In this document: positions 40,036-49,483 of the stretch, in pieces
Numbering within the stretch: position 1 is the first letter of the stretch
Layout: each line of letters opens with the position of its first letter
Assembly: GCF_011758745.1 (NCBI RefSeq)
Contig: NZ_JAANOV010000001.1
Span: 3,596,001 to 3,660,000 of the forward strand
Origin: Amycolatopsis granulosa
GTDB lineage: Bacteria; Actinomycetota; Actinomycetes; Mycobacteriales; Pseudonocardiaceae
Length of the DNA: 64,000 nucleotides
Direction: 5' to 3'
The notes under the pieces: generated by a model
Seen by the model: only the letters and a program-made list of their open reading frames with translations
The model's database searches: none
What the model was told of the DNA's origin: nothing
Made by a program: the position numbers and the translations under genes

Positions 40036-42210
40036 GTGGCCCTGGCTCTCTACCGCAAGTACCGTCCGGCGACCTTCGCCGAGGTCGTCGGGCAGGAGCA
40101 CGTCACCGAACCGCTGCGTGCCGCCCTGACGGCGGGCCGCATCAACCACGCGTACCTGTTCTCCGGGCCGCGCGGCTGCGGCAAGACCTCCAGTGCGCGG
40201 ATCATGGCCCGCTCCCTGAACTGCGTCGAAGGCCCCACCCCCGACCCGTGCGGCAAGTGCGACTCCTGCCGCGCGCTGGCGCCCGAGGGCCCCGGCAGCA
40301 TCGACGTCACCGAGCTCGACGCGGCCAGCCACGGTGGCGTCGACGACGCCCGCGAACTGCGCGACCGCGCCTTCTACGCACCGGCCGAGTCCCGGTACCG
40401 GGTGTTCATCATCGACGAGGCGCACATGGTCACCACGCAGGGCTTCAACGCCCTGCTCAAGATCGTCGAAGAGCCGCCGGAACACCTGATCTTCATCTTC
40501 GCCACCACCGAGCCGGACAAGGTGCTGCCGACCATCCGGTCGCGCACCCACCACTACCCGTTCCGGCTGATCCCGCCCAGCGCCATGCGCGACCTGCTGG
40601 AACGCAACGTCGCCGCCGAGGGCATCCACGTCGACCCGGCGGTGTACCCGCTGGTGATCCGCGCCGGCGGCGGCTCGGCGCGCGACACGCAGTCGGTGCT
40701 GGACCAGCTGCTGGCCGGCGCGGGCCCGGACGGCGTCACGTACGACCGGGCGATCTCGCTGCTCGGCGTCACCGACTCGGCCCTGATCAACGACATGATC
40801 GACGGCCTTGCCGCGGACGACTCGGCCGCGGTGTTCGGCACGGTCGACCGGCTGGTCGAGGCCGGGCACGAGCCGCGCCGGTTCGCCAGCGACCTGCTCG
40901 ACCGGCTGCGTGACCTGGTGCTGCTGCGGTCGGTGCCGGACGCGGCGGCGCGCAACCTGGTGTCCGCGCCCGCCGACGAGCTGGACCGGATGACCGCGCA
41001 GGCCGAGCGTGCGGGGCTGGCGACCCTGACCCGGTACGCGGAGATCGTGCACAACGGGTTGCTGGAGATGCGCGGCGCGACGGCTCCGCGGCTGCTGCTG
41101 GAGCTGCTGTGCGCACGGATGCTGCTGCCGTCCGCGTCGGAGGGCGAGGCCGCCGTGCTGCAACGGCTGGAGCGTCTGGAGCGCCGGGTCACGGTCAGCG
41201 GCGGCGGAAGCCTGCCGCCGTCCGACGGCCAGGCGCCCGCACCGGAACGCTTCCAGCGGCCCTCGCAGCGCCCGGCGGCCGGATCGGCGCCGGACGCGGC
41301 GGAACGACCGCAGAGCGCCGCTTCCGGTGGGCCGTCCCGCCCGGCGGCGGAGGCCGCATCGACGAGGTCGCGGCCCGCGCCGGAAGCTCCCGTCCGCCGC
41401 GCGACCGAACCCGCCGCCGCCCCCGGCCCGGCACCGCGCCCGGAGTCCGCTGCGCCCCCGGAGGGTGCCGCGGCGGGAGCTACCGCCGGTGGGCCGCGGC
41501 CGGTGGCCGAAGCCGCATCGCGTCCCGCGCCGGAGGCGCCGGTGCGCCGTCCCACCGAACCGGCCGCACCCGGCGAAGCCGCTGGAGCCACCGAAGCCAC
41601 TGGAGCCACCGAAGCCACTGAAGCCACTGAAGCCGCCGCACCTGGCGGGATCGACGCGGCCGCGATCCGGCGGGTCTGGCCGGATCTGCTGGCCGCGATC
41701 CGCAAGACGAGCCGCAGCACCGAGGCGATGATGATCAACGCGACGGTGCAGAGCGTGGAGGGCTCGCTGGTCACGCTGGCGCACAGCGCGGAGCCCCTGG
41801 CGCGCCGGTTGTCGGAGCCGCGCAACGCCGATTTCATCGCCGGTGCCCTGCACGAGGTGCTCGGCGGGACGTGGCAGGTGCGCTGCGTGCACGGCGGTGG
41901 CGGTGGCGGCGGTTCGGCTCGCCGGGACGGCCCGTCGCCGCGCCCGAACCCGCCACAGCGTGAGGCGCCGCAGCAGCGGACGTTCCAGCGCCCCACCCCG
42001 GCGGCCGCGCCGGCGCCGGCGGCACGCCCCACCCCGCCGGCGGAGCCCGCGGACGACATCCCCCTCCCGCCCGAGCCGGACGACGAGGAAACGGCGATGG
42101 CCGACGGCGGGGGCCCCGTGCCGGACGTGGTGCTCGCCCCGCAGACCGACCCGGAGGAACTGGCGCGCCGCCTGCTGGCCGAGCACCTGGGCGCCCAGCC
42201 GATCGACTGA
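40036..42210 (+). CDS. dnaX: DNA polymerase III subunit tau/gamma
   Basis: The clamp-loader ATPase, 724 residues. It has Walker A GPRGCGKTS (about 44-52), the zinc site Cys63, Cys72, Cys75, Cys78 and Walker B with DEAH (VFIIDEAHMV), followed by sensor 1 (IFIFATTEPDKV). The clamp-loader domain III ends near residue 370. A long Pro/Ala/Arg-rich linker (about 385-540) contains an 18-bp tandem DNA repeat (41584-41619). The tau-type C-terminal domain follows, with WPDLLAAIRKTSRSTEAMM. GTG 40036 is the start: the family begins at LYRKYRP, and upstream codons are not conserved. Confidence 0.97.
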   Translation: MALALYRKYRPATFAEVVGQEHVTEPLRAALTAGRINHAYLFSGPRGCGKTSSARIMARSLNCVEGPTPDPCGKCDSCRALAPEGPGSIDVTELDAASHGGVDDARELRDRAFYAPAESRYRVFIIDEAHMVTTQGFNALLKIVEEPPEHLIFIFATTEPDKVLPTIRSRTHHYPFRLIPPSAMRDLLERNVAAEGIHVDPAVYPLVIRAGGGSARDTQSVLDQLLAGAGPDGVTYDRAISLLGVTDSALINDMIDGLAADDSAAVFGTVDRLVEAGHEPRRFASDLLDRLRDLVLLRSVPDAAARNLVSAPADELDRMTAQAERAGLATLTRYAEIVHNGLLEMRGATAPRLLLELLCARMLLPSASEGEAAVLQRLERLERRVTVSGGGSLPPSDGQAPAPERFQRPSQRPAAGSAPDAAERPQSAASGGPSRPAAEAASTRSRPAPEAPVRRATEPAAAPGPAPRPESAAPPEGAAAGATAGGPRPVAEAASRPAPEAPVRRPTEPAAPGEAAGATEATGATEATEATEAAAPGGIDAAAIRRVWPDLLAAIRKTSRSTEAMMINATVQSVEGSLVTLAHSAEPLARRLSEPRNADFIAGALHEVLGGTWQVRCVHGGGGGGGSARRDGPSPRPNPPQREAPQQRTFQRPTPAAAPAPAARPTPPAEPADDIPLPPEPDDEETAMADGGGPVPDVVLAPQTDPEELARRLLAEHLGAQPID
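41584..41637 (+). repeat. 18-bp tandem repeat in the dnaX linker
   Basis: GGAGCCACCGAAGCCACT occurs twice in tandem (41584-41601, 41602-41619), followed by 9-bp units GAAGCCACT and GAAGCCGCC. It encodes Gly/Glu-Ala-Thr repeats in the disordered part of tau, so length changes would keep the frame. Confidence 0.8.
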
Positions 42211-42241
42211 CCCGGGATTGTCGGACGATGCGCCCGTCCGG

Positions 42242-43081
42242 TCAGAAACCCGCGTACCGGGTCAGGTACGAGACCACCGCGGAAGCGACAGCCGTGGCGT
42301 ACCGCTGCCGTCCGTCCACAGTGGACATCAACGCGGCATCGACGGCGTTGCGCATGTTCCCGCATTCCACGAGCACCGCCGGGCGGTCGGAGAGGTTCAG
42401 CCCGGCCAGGTCGTTCCGGGGCGCCAGCCCGTCCGAACCCAGGTAGTTCGACACCGGGAACCCGCCCGCGGCCATCCCGGACCGCAGCGCCCGGGCCAGT
42501 TCCAGCGACGGCTCGCCCTGCGCGGCGGTCAACGGCGGGCTCGAGTACGCCACGTGGAAGCCGCGCGCCCCGGCCGCGGTGGAGCCGTCCGCGTGGATCG
42601 ACACCACCGCGTCCGCCCCGGCGCGGTTCCCGATCGCCGCGCGTTCGTTCACACACGGCCCCACGCCGGAATCGTCGGTGCGCGTGTAGACCACCCGCAC
42701 CCCCTGCGCCGACAGCAACGCGCCCGCGCGCTGCGCCACGTCCCAGGTGAACGCGTGCTCCGGATACCCGCGGTCGGTCGCGGTGCCCGTGGTGTTGCAC
42801 GGCTTCGTCTGCCCGCGCCCGGCCGGCACCGGCGCGTTGATCACGCCAGGCCGGCCCGCGTTGCCGCCGTTGTGCCCGGGATCGAGCACCACCGTCACCG
42901 GCTTTCGCGGCGGCACCGGAGAGGACGGCACCGGCGAGGACGGCACGGGCGAGGACGGCACGGGCGAGGACGACACCGGAGCCGATGAGGAGGGAGCCAC
43001 CGGGGCCACCGCCGGTGAACACCCGGCGACCAGCAACACCCAGCTCAGGACCAGGCCGACACGACTGCGCACGGCGAACAC
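42242..43081 (-). CDS. Lipoprotein N-acetylmuramoyl-L-alanine amidase (Amidase_3)
   Basis: A zinc amidase that cleaves the bond between muramic acid and the stem peptide. The 279-residue product starts at GTG 43081 (GTG 43072 is an alternative) and has a lipoprotein signal with lipobox LVAGC. A Ser/Pro/Val linker is made of SSPVP repeats, encoded by a 15-bp tandem repeat. The Amidase_3 domain has the zinc ligands in [18 protein letters not shown] and SIHADGS, and the catalytic Glu in [10 protein letters not shown]. It resembles mycobacterial Rv3717/Ami1-type enzymes. It is divergent from ybaB and convergent with dnaX. Confidence 0.93.
   Translation of the reverse strand: MFAVRSRVGLVLSWVLLVAGCSPAVAPVAPSSSAPVSSSPVPSSPVPSSPVPSSPVPPRKPVTVVLDPGHNGGNAGRPGVINAPVPAGRGQTKPCNTTGTATDRGYPEHAFTWDVAQRAGALLSAQGVRVVYTRTDDSGVGPCVNERAAIGNRAGADAVVSIHADGSTAAGARGFHVAYSSPPLTAAQGEPSLELARALRSGMAAGGFPVSNYLGSDGLAPRNDLAGLNLSDRPAVLVECGNMRNAVDAALMSTVDGRQRYATAVASAVVSYLTRYAGF
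42912..42971 (-). repeat. 15-bp tandem repeat, four units, in the amidase linker
   Basis: Four units of GGCACSGGMGAGGAC (plus-strand sense) at 42912-42971, with a fifth degenerate unit to 42986. It encodes SSPVP repeats in the linker between the lipid anchor and the catalytic domain. Identical third and fourth units suggest recent slippage; the 15-bp unit preserves the frame. Confidence 0.85.
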
Positions 43082-43142
43082 GGTGCCACAGTCGCCCGAG
43101 CTACGCTGGAACCCACAGCACAGGAGCGACGAAACGGGGATC

Positions 43143-43511
43143 ATGGTGCAACCCGGCGGTGGAATGCCCGACATGCAGGCCATCCTCCAGCAGGCGCAGC
43201 AGATGCAGCAGCAGCTCGTCGCAGCGCAGGAGGAGCTCGCCCGCACCGAGGTGACCGGCACGTCCGGCGGCGGTCTGGTCACCGCGACCGTCACCGGCGG
43301 CATGGAGCTCAAGTCCCTGCGGATCGACCCGAAGGTGGTCGACCCCGACGACACCGAGACGCTCGCCGACCTGGTCGTCGCCGCGGTGCGGGACGCGATG
43401 TCGAGCGCGCAGAAGCTCACCGAGGAGAAGCTCGGCCCGGTCGCCGGCGCTCTCGGCGGCGGTGGCGGCATGCCCGACCTCGGCGGACTCGGTCTGCCCG
43501 GCCTGACGTAG
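43143..43511 (+). CDS. YbaB/EbfC-family nucleoid-associated protein
   Basis: A 122-residue protein that binds DNA as a dimer and is nearly always encoded with recR, as here. It has [40 protein letters not shown] and [20 protein letters not shown], then a Gly-rich tail ([19 protein letters not shown]). ATG 43143 follows GGGGATC. Nine bases separate it from recR, so they form one operon with the kinase gene that follows. Confidence 0.95.
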   Translation: MVQPGGGMPDMQAILQQAQQMQQQLVAAQEELARTEVTGTSGGGLVTATVTGGMELKSLRIDPKVVDPDDTETLADLVVAAVRDAMSSAQKLTEEKLGPVAGALGGGGGMPDLGGLGLPGLT

Positions 43512-43520
43512 CGGGCCCCG

Positions 43521-44117
43521 TTGTACGAAGGGGTAGTCCAGGACCTGATCGACGAGCTGGGGCACCTGCCCGGCATCGGCCCGAAGAGCGCGCAGCGGAT
43601 CGCCTTCCACCTGCTGGCCGCCGACCCGGCCGACATCGCCCGGCTGCAGGATGTGCTCGGCAAGGTCCGCGAAGGCGTGCAGTTCTGCGAGATCTGCGGC
43701 AACGTCTCCGAGCAGCAGCAGTGCCGCATCTGCCGGGATCCGCGGCGGGACACGGCGCTGATCTGCGTCGTCGAGGAGCCCAAGGACGTGCTCGCGGTCG
43801 AGCGCACCCGCGAGTTCAAGGGCCGCTACCACGTGCTGGGTGGCGCGCTCGACCCGCTGTCCGGCATCGGCCCGGACCAGCTGCGCATCCGCGAACTGCT
43901 GGCCCGGCTCGGCGCCGAGCAGGTCACCGAGGTGATCATCGCGACCGACCCGAACACCGAGGGCGAGGCCACCGCGACCTACCTGGTGCGGATGCTGCGG
44001 GACTTCCCCGGCCTGGCCGTGACGCGGCTCGCGTCGGGTCTGCCGATGGGCGGTGACCTGGAGTTCGCCGACGAGCTGACCCTCGGCCGCGCCCTGTCCG
44101 GCCGCCGCGCCTTGTGA
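43521..44117 (+). CDS. recR: Recombination mediator protein RecR
   Basis: A 198-residue protein that helps load RecA at gaps with RecF and RecO. It has the helix-hairpin-helix [20 protein letters not shown], a zinc finger with Cys56, Cys59, Cys68 and Cys71 ([19 protein letters not shown]) and a Toprim domain ([30 protein letters not shown]). The start is TTG 43521, giving [13 protein letters not shown] as in other family members. The stop overlaps the next start by four bases. Confidence 0.97.
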   Translation: MYEGVVQDLIDELGHLPGIGPKSAQRIAFHLLAADPADIARLQDVLGKVREGVQFCEICGNVSEQQQCRICRDPRRDTALICVVEEPKDVLAVERTREFKGRYHVLGGALDPLSGIGPDQLRIRELLARLGAEQVTEVIIATDPNTEGEATATYLVRMLRDFPGLAVTRLASGLPMGGDLEFADELTLGRALSGRRAL

Positions 44118-44695
44118 CGCTGGTCGACGACGTGCTGGCCGGCCCGCCCCGGTGGGGGCGGGTCCGGCTGGTCGCCGTGGACGGCCCGTCCGGCGCCGGC
44201 AAGACGACCTTCGCCGCGCGGCTCGTCGACACCTTCCGCGCCCGCGGTGCGACGACCGGTCTGGTCGCCACCGACCACTACGCGACCTGGGACGACCCGG
44301 TGGCGTGGTGGCCGCGGCTGGTCACCGAGGTGCTCCGGCCGCTGGCCGCCGGCCGCCCCGCGGTCTACCGCCCGGTGGACTGGACCACTGGCGCGCCACG
44401 ACCCGGGCCGATCCGCACGGTCCACCCGGTCGACGTGCTCGTGCTGGAGGGCGTGTCCGCCGGCCGGGCGTCGATCCGCCCCGCGCTGTCCGCCCTGTGC
44501 TGGGTCGAGGGGCCGGACCCGGAGACCCGGCTCGCCCGCGCGGTCCGGCGGGACGGCGAGGGCGTTCGCGGTCCGCTCGCCGCTTGGCAGCAGTTCGAGC
44601 AGGGTTGGTTCGCGGTCGACCGGACCCGGGATCACGTGCATCCGGACGGGCTAGTGCCCTCGTCCGGTCTTACGCACGGTGAAAACCGTTCGTAA
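44114..44695 (+). CDS. P-loop kinase, uridine kinase-like
   Basis: A 193-residue nucleotide-binding protein. It has Walker [13 protein letters not shown] (residues about 23-34), [20 protein letters not shown], an acidic [11 protein letters not shown] and a C-terminal [15 protein letters not shown]. The pattern matches uridine kinase-like proteins of actinobacteria, with the nucleoside site not conserved well enough to assign the substrate. GTG 44114 overlaps recR by four bases. It is the last gene of the dnaX-ybaB-recR region; its stop codon lies inside a terminator hairpin. Confidence 0.85.
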   Translation: MTLVDDVLAGPPRWGRVRLVAVDGPSGAGKTTFAARLVDTFRARGATTGLVATDHYATWDDPVAWWPRLVTEVLRPLAAGRPAVYRPVDWTTGAPRPGPIRTVHPVDVLVLEGVSAGRASIRPALSALCWVEGPDPETRLARAVRRDGEGVRGPLAAWQQFEQGWFAVDRTRDHVHPDGLVPSSGLTHGENRS

Positions 44696-44701
44696 CTTTT
44701 T
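44670..44701 (+). terminator. Rho-independent terminator overlapping the kinase stop codon
   Basis: TTACG-ACGGT pairs with ACCGT-CGTAA (one C-T mismatch) around a GAAA tetraloop, followed by CTTTTT. The TAA stop (44693-44695) is in the 3' arm. It closes the replication-repair unit before the peptide-transport operon. Confidence 0.9.
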
Positions 44702-44756
44702 GCATGTTCTGCACTGTTTGTTCGTTTTTACGTAGCGCGATCGTAACCTCACCCGC

Positions 44757-44785
44757 TTACCGAACTCGCCACATCCCGTTAGTGT
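44757..44785 (+). promoter_or_regulatory. Promoter TTACCG-N17-TAGTGT of the peptide ABC operon
   Basis: A sigma-70-like pair with the optimal 17-base spacer, about 34 bases before the ATG of the binding-protein gene. The region 44695-44760 is unusually AT-rich for the window. Confidence 0.7.
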
Positions 44786-44824
44786 CGTCGATCACACATC
44801 GGAACTTCCACAAGGAGTGCGAGC

Positions 44825-46492
44825 ATGCTCCCAACGCGGGCAGGTGGGTTGCGCCGCATCGCCCTGATCGGGCTTGCCGGCGCCCTCGCGGTCACGACGG
44901 CCGCTTGCGCCTCCGAGCGCGGCTCGGGTAACAACGGCGCGAGCGACACCTTCATCTTCGGCGCGGCCGGTGCGCCGAAGAACTTCGATCCGATCTTCAA
45001 CGACGACGGCGAGAGTTTCCGCCCCACCCGCCAGATGTACGACACCCTGGTCACCTACAAGCCGGGCACCACCGAGCTGCAGGGTGCGCTGGCCACCGCC
45101 TGGACACCGAGCGACGGCAACAAGACCTGGACCTTCACGCTGCGCCAGGGCGTCAAGTTCCACGACGGCACCCCCTTCAACGCCGCGGCGGTCTGCTTCA
45201 ACTTCGACCGCTGGTACAACATGAAGGGCGCCGCCGCCCAGAGCCAGATGATCTACTACGGCGACGTCTTCGAGGGCTTCGCCAAGAACGAGGCCGACAC
45301 CAGTGGCCAGCCCGTCTACAAGAGCTGCGAGGCCAAGGACGACCACACCGCCGTCCTCAACCTCAACAAGCCCAAGGGCGCCTTCCCGGACGCGTTCGGC
45401 CTGACCTCGTTGTCGATGTCCAGCCCGGACGCGCTGAAGAAGTACAACGCCGACAACGTGACGCAGAGCGGTGAGGCGTTCACCTACTCGCCCTACGCCA
45501 CCGACCACCCGACCGGCACCGGCCCGTACAAGTTCGACAGCTTCGACAAGGCCAACAACACGATCACGCTGGTCCGCAACGAGGACTACTGGGGTGAGAA
45601 GGCCAAGACCGCCAAGCTCATCTTCAAGATCATCCCGGACGAGAACGCCCGCAAGCAGGAGCTCGCGGCCGGCACCATCGACGGCTACGACTACCCGAGC
45701 CCGGCGGACTACAACTCGCTCAAGCAGGCCGGCGACCAGGTGCTGATCCGGCCCGCGTTCAACATCCTCTACCTGGGCATCAACCAGAAGAACAACCCGA
45801 AGCTCAAGGACGTGCGGGTCCGCAAGGCGATCGAGTTCGCCATCAACAAGGACCAGCTGGTCAAGAACCGGCTGCCGCAGGGCGCCTACCCGCAGGACCA
45901 GTTCCTGCCGGACAACGTGCCCGGCCACACCGACGCGGTCGAGAAGGACAGCTACAACCCGGACGCGGCCCGGCAGCTGCTGGCCCAGGCAGGCGCCTCG
46001 GACCTGGCGCTGAACTTCTACGTGCCCACGGAGGTCACGCGGCCCTACATGCCCAACCCGGTGGACATCGCCGCCGCGATCACCGACGACCTGAAGGCGG
46101 TCGGCATCAAGGTCAACGTGGTCCAGGAGCCGTGGAACGGCGGGTACAAGGACTCCGTGCAGAAGGCCGGCAAGCAGGACCTGCACCTGCTCGGCTGGAC
46201 CGGTGACTACGCCGACGCGGGCAACTTCATCGGTACCTTCTTCGGGCGGCCGAAGCCGGAGTTCGGCTTCGACAACCCGCAGATCTTCAGTGCACTGTCC
46301 ACTGCGGACGCGCAGACCACGCCGGACGCGAAGAAGGCCGCCTACGAGAACGCCAGCGTGCTGATCTCCCAGTACGTCCCGGCGGTCCCGCTGTCGTCGT
46401 CGCCGCCTGCCATCGTGGTCCGCGGGAACATCAAGGGCCTGGTCCCGACCCCGCTGACCGACGAGCGCTTCTACACGGTCACCAAGGGCTGA
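44825..46492 (+). CDS. Peptide ABC transporter substrate-binding lipoprotein (SBP_bac_5)
   Basis: A 555-residue extracellular binding protein starting at ATG 44825 behind AAGGAG. The lipoprotein signal has its lipobox at TAAC (Cys28). The mature part shows the family marks TWTFTLRQGVKFHDGTPFNA, DHPTGTGPYKFDSF, FNILYLGINQKN and KDVRVRKAIEFAINKDQL. It delivers di- or oligopeptides (or related nickel/opine-type ligands) to the permeases encoded next. A GC-rich hairpin at 46503-46536 separates it from the rest, which usually lets the binding protein be made in excess. Confidence 0.95.
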   Translation: MLPTRAGGLRRIALIGLAGALAVTTAACASERGSGNNGASDTFIFGAAGAPKNFDPIFNDDGESFRPTRQMYDTLVTYKPGTTELQGALATAWTPSDGNKTWTFTLRQGVKFHDGTPFNAAAVCFNFDRWYNMKGAAAQSQMIYYGDVFEGFAKNEADTSGQPVYKSCEAKDDHTAVLNLNKPKGAFPDAFGLTSLSMSSPDALKKYNADNVTQSGEAFTYSPYATDHPTGTGPYKFDSFDKANNTITLVRNEDYWGEKAKTAKLIFKIIPDENARKQELAAGTIDGYDYPSPADYNSLKQAGDQVLIRPAFNILYLGINQKNNPKLKDVRVRKAIEFAINKDQLVKNRLPQGAYPQDQFLPDNVPGHTDAVEKDSYNPDAARQLLAQAGASDLALNFYVPTEVTRPYMPNPVDIAAAITDDLKAVGIKVNVVQEPWNGGYKDSVQKAGKQDLHLLGWTGDYADAGNFIGTFFGRPKPEFGFDNPQIFSALSTADAQTTPDAKKAAYENASVLISQYVPAVPLSSSPPAIVVRGNIKGLVPTPLTDERFYTVTKG

Positions 46493-46502
46493 GTTCCGCT
46501 CC

Positions 46503-46536
46503 CGGCGGCGGGGAGGCGCAGGCTTGCCCGCCGCCG
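46503..46536 (+). repeat. Intercistronic stem-loop between binding protein and permease genes
   Basis: Perfect 10-bp inverted repeat CGGCGGCGGG / CCCGCCGCCG with a 14-base loop, ten bases after the binding-protein stop. Such structures protect the upstream mRNA or cause partial termination, giving more binding protein than permease. Confidence 0.75.
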
Positions 46537-46555
46537 CGCGGACTGAGGCGATCAC

Positions 46556-47560
46556 ATGCTCCGATTCGTGATCCGTCGGTTGCTGCAAGCGATCCCGACG
46601 CTCCTCGTGCTCTCTGTCCTGGTCTTCGCCTGGCTCCGCCTGCTGCCCGGTGGCCCCGCCACCGCGTTGCTCGGCGACAAGGCGACGCCGGAGAAGGTCG
46701 CGGCGATGAACAACGTGCTCGGACTGGACCAGCCGATCCCCGTCCAGTACGTCAAGTTCCTCGGCCGGATCCTCACCGGTGACTTCGGCGCCTCCCTGGT
46801 CAGCGGTGACAGCGTGCTCGCCGAGATCGGGCGGGCGTTCCCCGCCACGGTCGAACTGGCGCTGGCGGCACTCGTCCTCGCGGTCGGGTTCGGCATCCCG
46901 ATGGGATACCTCGCCGCCCGCTACCGCGGCCGGTTCCTGGATCACGCCACCGTGCTCACCACGCTGGTCGGGGTCGCGGTGCCGGTGTTCTTCTTCGGTG
47001 TGCTGCTCAAGTACGTGTTCGCGCAGAAGCTGGGTGTCCTGCCGCCGTCGGGCCGTCAGGACGTGACCATCGACGCCACGCACGTCACCGGGTTGTTCAC
47101 CCTGGACGGCCTGCTCACCGGCGAGCTGGACGCGACCTGGGACGCGATCAAGCACCTGATCCTGCCCGCTGTCGCGCTGGCCAGCATCCCGTTCGCGGTG
47201 ATCGTGCGGATCACCCGGGCGTCCGTGCTGGACGTGCAGCAGGAGGACTTCGTGCGCACCGCGGAGTCCAAGGGCCTGACCACGGCGACGATCCGGCAGC
47301 GGCACGTGCTGCGCAACGCGTTGCTGCCGGTGTCGACCACGATCGGCCTGCAGACCGGTCTGCTGCTGGCCGGCGCCGTGCTGACCGAGAAGGTGTTCAA
47401 CTGGAACGGGCTCGGCGCGCTGCTGGCCGAGGGCATCGAACGCCGGGACTACCCGCGCCTGCAGGCGTTGCTGCTGCTGGCCGCCACGGTGTACGTCCTG
47501 GTCAACCTCCTGGTCGACATCTCGTATGCGATCATCGATCCGAGGGTGCGGGTGCGATGA
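46556..47560 (+). CDS. Peptide ABC transporter permease, DppB type
   Basis: A 334-residue inner-membrane permease with six helices. It has the N-terminal signature MLRFVIRRLLQAIPTLLVLS, the long extracellular loop after helix 1 (GDKATPEKVAAMNNVLGLDQ) and the EAA-like coupling loop ending RTAESKGLTTATIRQRHVLR. It pairs with the DppC-type permease, with a four-base gene overlap. Confidence 0.95.
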   Translation: MLRFVIRRLLQAIPTLLVLSVLVFAWLRLLPGGPATALLGDKATPEKVAAMNNVLGLDQPIPVQYVKFLGRILTGDFGASLVSGDSVLAEIGRAFPATVELALAALVLAVGFGIPMGYLAARYRGRFLDHATVLTTLVGVAVPVFFFGVLLKYVFAQKLGVLPPSGRQDVTIDATHVTGLFTLDGLLTGELDATWDAIKHLILPAVALASIPFAVIVRITRASVLDVQQEDFVRTAESKGLTTATIRQRHVLRNALLPVSTTIGLQTGLLLAGAVLTEKVFNWNGLGALLAEGIERRDYPRLQALLLLAATVYVLVNLLVDISYAIIDPRVRVR

Positions 47561-48483
47561 CCTCCCTGTTGCGGCGCAGAGCCGAACGCATCGACGATCT
47601 CGCGGAGGCCGGCGGCACCAGCCTGGCGGCGGACGCGGTGAAGCGGATGTCGCGCAACCCGGTCGCGATCATCGGCGCGGTCATCACGGTCCTGTTCGTG
47701 CTGCTGGCGATCCTGGCGCCGTTCCTGGCGCCGAAGAACCCCTACATCCCCTACGACGAGCTGCGCGCGAACCTGCGGCCGGACTTCATCCCCGGGCCGA
47801 TGGACGGGTTCGTGCTCGGCAGCGACCACCGCGGGTACGACTTCTTCTCGCGGCTGCTGGTGGGCGCGCAGCAGACGCTGATCGTCGGTGTCGTCGCCAC
47901 GCTGATCGGTTTGATGGTCGGCATGGTCATCGGCGGGCTGGCCGGCGCGCTGGGTGGCTGGGTGGACACGCTGCTGATGCGGTTCACCGACATCCTGCTC
48001 GCGATTCCCTCGCTGCTGCTGGCGATCTCGATCGCGGCGCTGTTCTCCCAAGGGACACAGTGGACGGTCATCATCGCGGTCGCGGTGGTGAGCGTGCCGG
48101 TGTTCGCCCGGCTGTTGCGCGGCGCGATGCTCTCGCAGCGGTCGAGCGATCACGTGCTGGCGGCGACCGCGCTGGGTGTCCGGCGCCGCACGATCGTGTT
48201 CCGGCACATGCTGCCGAACTCACTCGGTCCGGTGGTCGTGCAGGCCACCCTGACTCTGGCGACGTCGATCATCGATGTGGCGGCCCTGTCGTTCCTCGGC
48301 CTCGGCGACAACAACACCAGCCGGGCGGAGTGGGGCCTGATGCTGGCCCAGGCCCAGTCCCTGCTGGACGTCAAGCCGAGCCTGGCGTTCTACCCGGCCA
48401 TCGCGATCATCGTGGTGGCGCTGGGGTTCACGCTGCTCGGTGAGTCGCTGCGCGAGGCGCTCGACCCGAAGAACAGGCGGTAG
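47557..48483 (+). CDS. Peptide ABC transporter permease, DppC type
   Basis: A 308-residue permease. The N-terminal cytoplasmic arm (about 30 residues) is followed by the first helix (NPVAIIGAVITVLFVLLAIL), the motif GSDHRGYDFFSRLLVGAQQT and the EAA loop LAATALGVRRRTIVFRHMLP. The C-terminus is SLREALDPKNRR. It overlaps the DppB gene by four bases (ATGA) and is followed after four bases by the first ATPase gene. Confidence 0.95.
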   Translation: MTSLLRRRAERIDDLAEAGGTSLAADAVKRMSRNPVAIIGAVITVLFVLLAILAPFLAPKNPYIPYDELRANLRPDFIPGPMDGFVLGSDHRGYDFFSRLLVGAQQTLIVGVVATLIGLMVGMVIGGLAGALGGWVDTLLMRFTDILLAIPSLLLAISIAALFSQGTQWTVIIAVAVVSVPVFARLLRGAMLSQRSSDHVLAATALGVRRRTIVFRHMLPNSLGPVVVQATLTLATSIIDVAALSFLGLGDNNTSRAEWGLMLAQAQSLLDVKPSLAFYPAIAIIVVALGFTLLGESLREALDPKNRR

Positions 48484-48487
48484 CGCG

Positions 48488-49483
48488 TTGAGTCTTCTGC
48501 GAGTACGCGACCTGTCGGTGGTCTTCCACCGCAAGGGAACCCGGCCGTTCACCGCGGTGGACGGGGTCGGGTTCGAGGTCGAGCCGGGCCGCACGGTCGG
48601 TCTGGTCGGCGAGTCGGGCAGCGGCAAGTCGGTCACCGCGCTGGCGATCATGGGCTTGCTGCCCGAACGCGGCGCGCGGGTCACCGGCGAGGTGCTGTTC
48701 GAAGACACCGATCTGCTGCGGCTGTCCGACCGGCAGTTGCGCGACCGGCGGGGCCGCGACCTCGGCATGGTGTTCCAGGACCCGCTGTCGTCACTGAACC
48801 CGGTGATCCCGATCGGTCTGCAGATCACCGAGGTGCTGGAACGGCACCGCAAGATGGAGCGCAAGCAGGCCCGGGTGGAGGCCGTGGACCTGCTCGACCG
48901 CGTCGGCATCCCGGACCCGGACCGGCGCCTGTCGGAGTACCCGCACCAGCTCTCCGGCGGCATGCGGCAGCGCGCGCTCATCGCGATCGCGCTGGCCTGC
49001 CGCCCGCGGCTGCTGATCGCGGACGAGCCGACGACCGCGCTGGACGTGACGATCCAGGCGCAGATCCTGGCGTTGCTGTCCGAGCTGGTGCGTGACACCG
49101 GCACGGCGCTGATCATGATCACCCACGACCTCGGCGTGGTCGCTGGGCTGTGCGACGAGGTGAACGTCATGTACGGCGGGCGGATCGTCGAGCGCGCGGA
49201 GCGGCACGCGCTGTTCGCCGCCGCGCGGCACCCGTACACCCACGGGCTGCTCTCGTCGATCCCGCGGCTGGACGCGCCGCGCGGGGAGAAGCTGGTGCCG
49301 ATCAAGGGCTCGGTCAGCGACAACATCCCGTGGTCGCAGGGGTGTGCGTTCGCGCCGCGCTGCCCGAACGCGCTGGACGTCTGCCGCGAGGTCACGCCGG
49401 AGCTCGACGCGGACTCCGGCGGCATGCTGCGGTGCCACAATCCGGTGAACCGCCCGGTCGGGGCGGGCGAGGGGGTGCGCTGA
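48488..49483 (+). CDS. Peptide ABC transporter ATP-binding protein, DppD type
   Basis: A 331-residue ATPase starting at TTG 48488, chosen because [11 protein letters not shown] is the family opening and the upstream stop lies only five bases before. It has Walker A GESGSGKS, the Q-loop [11 protein letters not shown], signature LSGGMRQR, Walker [13 protein letters not shown] and the OppD-type C-terminus with cysteines ([15 protein letters not shown] and RCHNP) that often hold an iron-sulfur cluster in this subfamily. The stop overlaps the next ATG by one base. Confidence 0.94.
   Translation: MSLLRVRDLSVVFHRKGTRPFTAVDGVGFEVEPGRTVGLVGESGSGKSVTALAIMGLLPERGARVTGEVLFEDTDLLRLSDRQLRDRRGRDLGMVFQDPLSSLNPVIPIGLQITEVLERHRKMERKQARVEAVDLLDRVGIPDPDRRLSEYPHQLSGGMRQRALIAIALACRPRLLIADEPTTALDVTIQAQILALLSELVRDTGTALIMITHDLGVVAGLCDEVNVMYGGRIVERAERHALFAAARHPYTHGLLSSIPRLDAPRGEKLVPIKGSVSDNIPWSQGCAFAPRCPNALDVCREVTPELDADSGGMLRCHNPVNRPVGAGEGVR

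Noticed and set aside
41584-41637. Possible CRISPR-like array from short repeats
   Set aside because: The repeats are contiguous, without spacers, and encode the Ala/Thr/Glu linker of DnaX. No CRISPR array was seen anywhere in the window.
40036-42210. Programmed frameshift in dnaX giving a gamma subunit
   Set aside because: I found no A-rich slippery heptamer with a following hairpin near the end of the clamp-loader region; the gene reads as a single tau frame.
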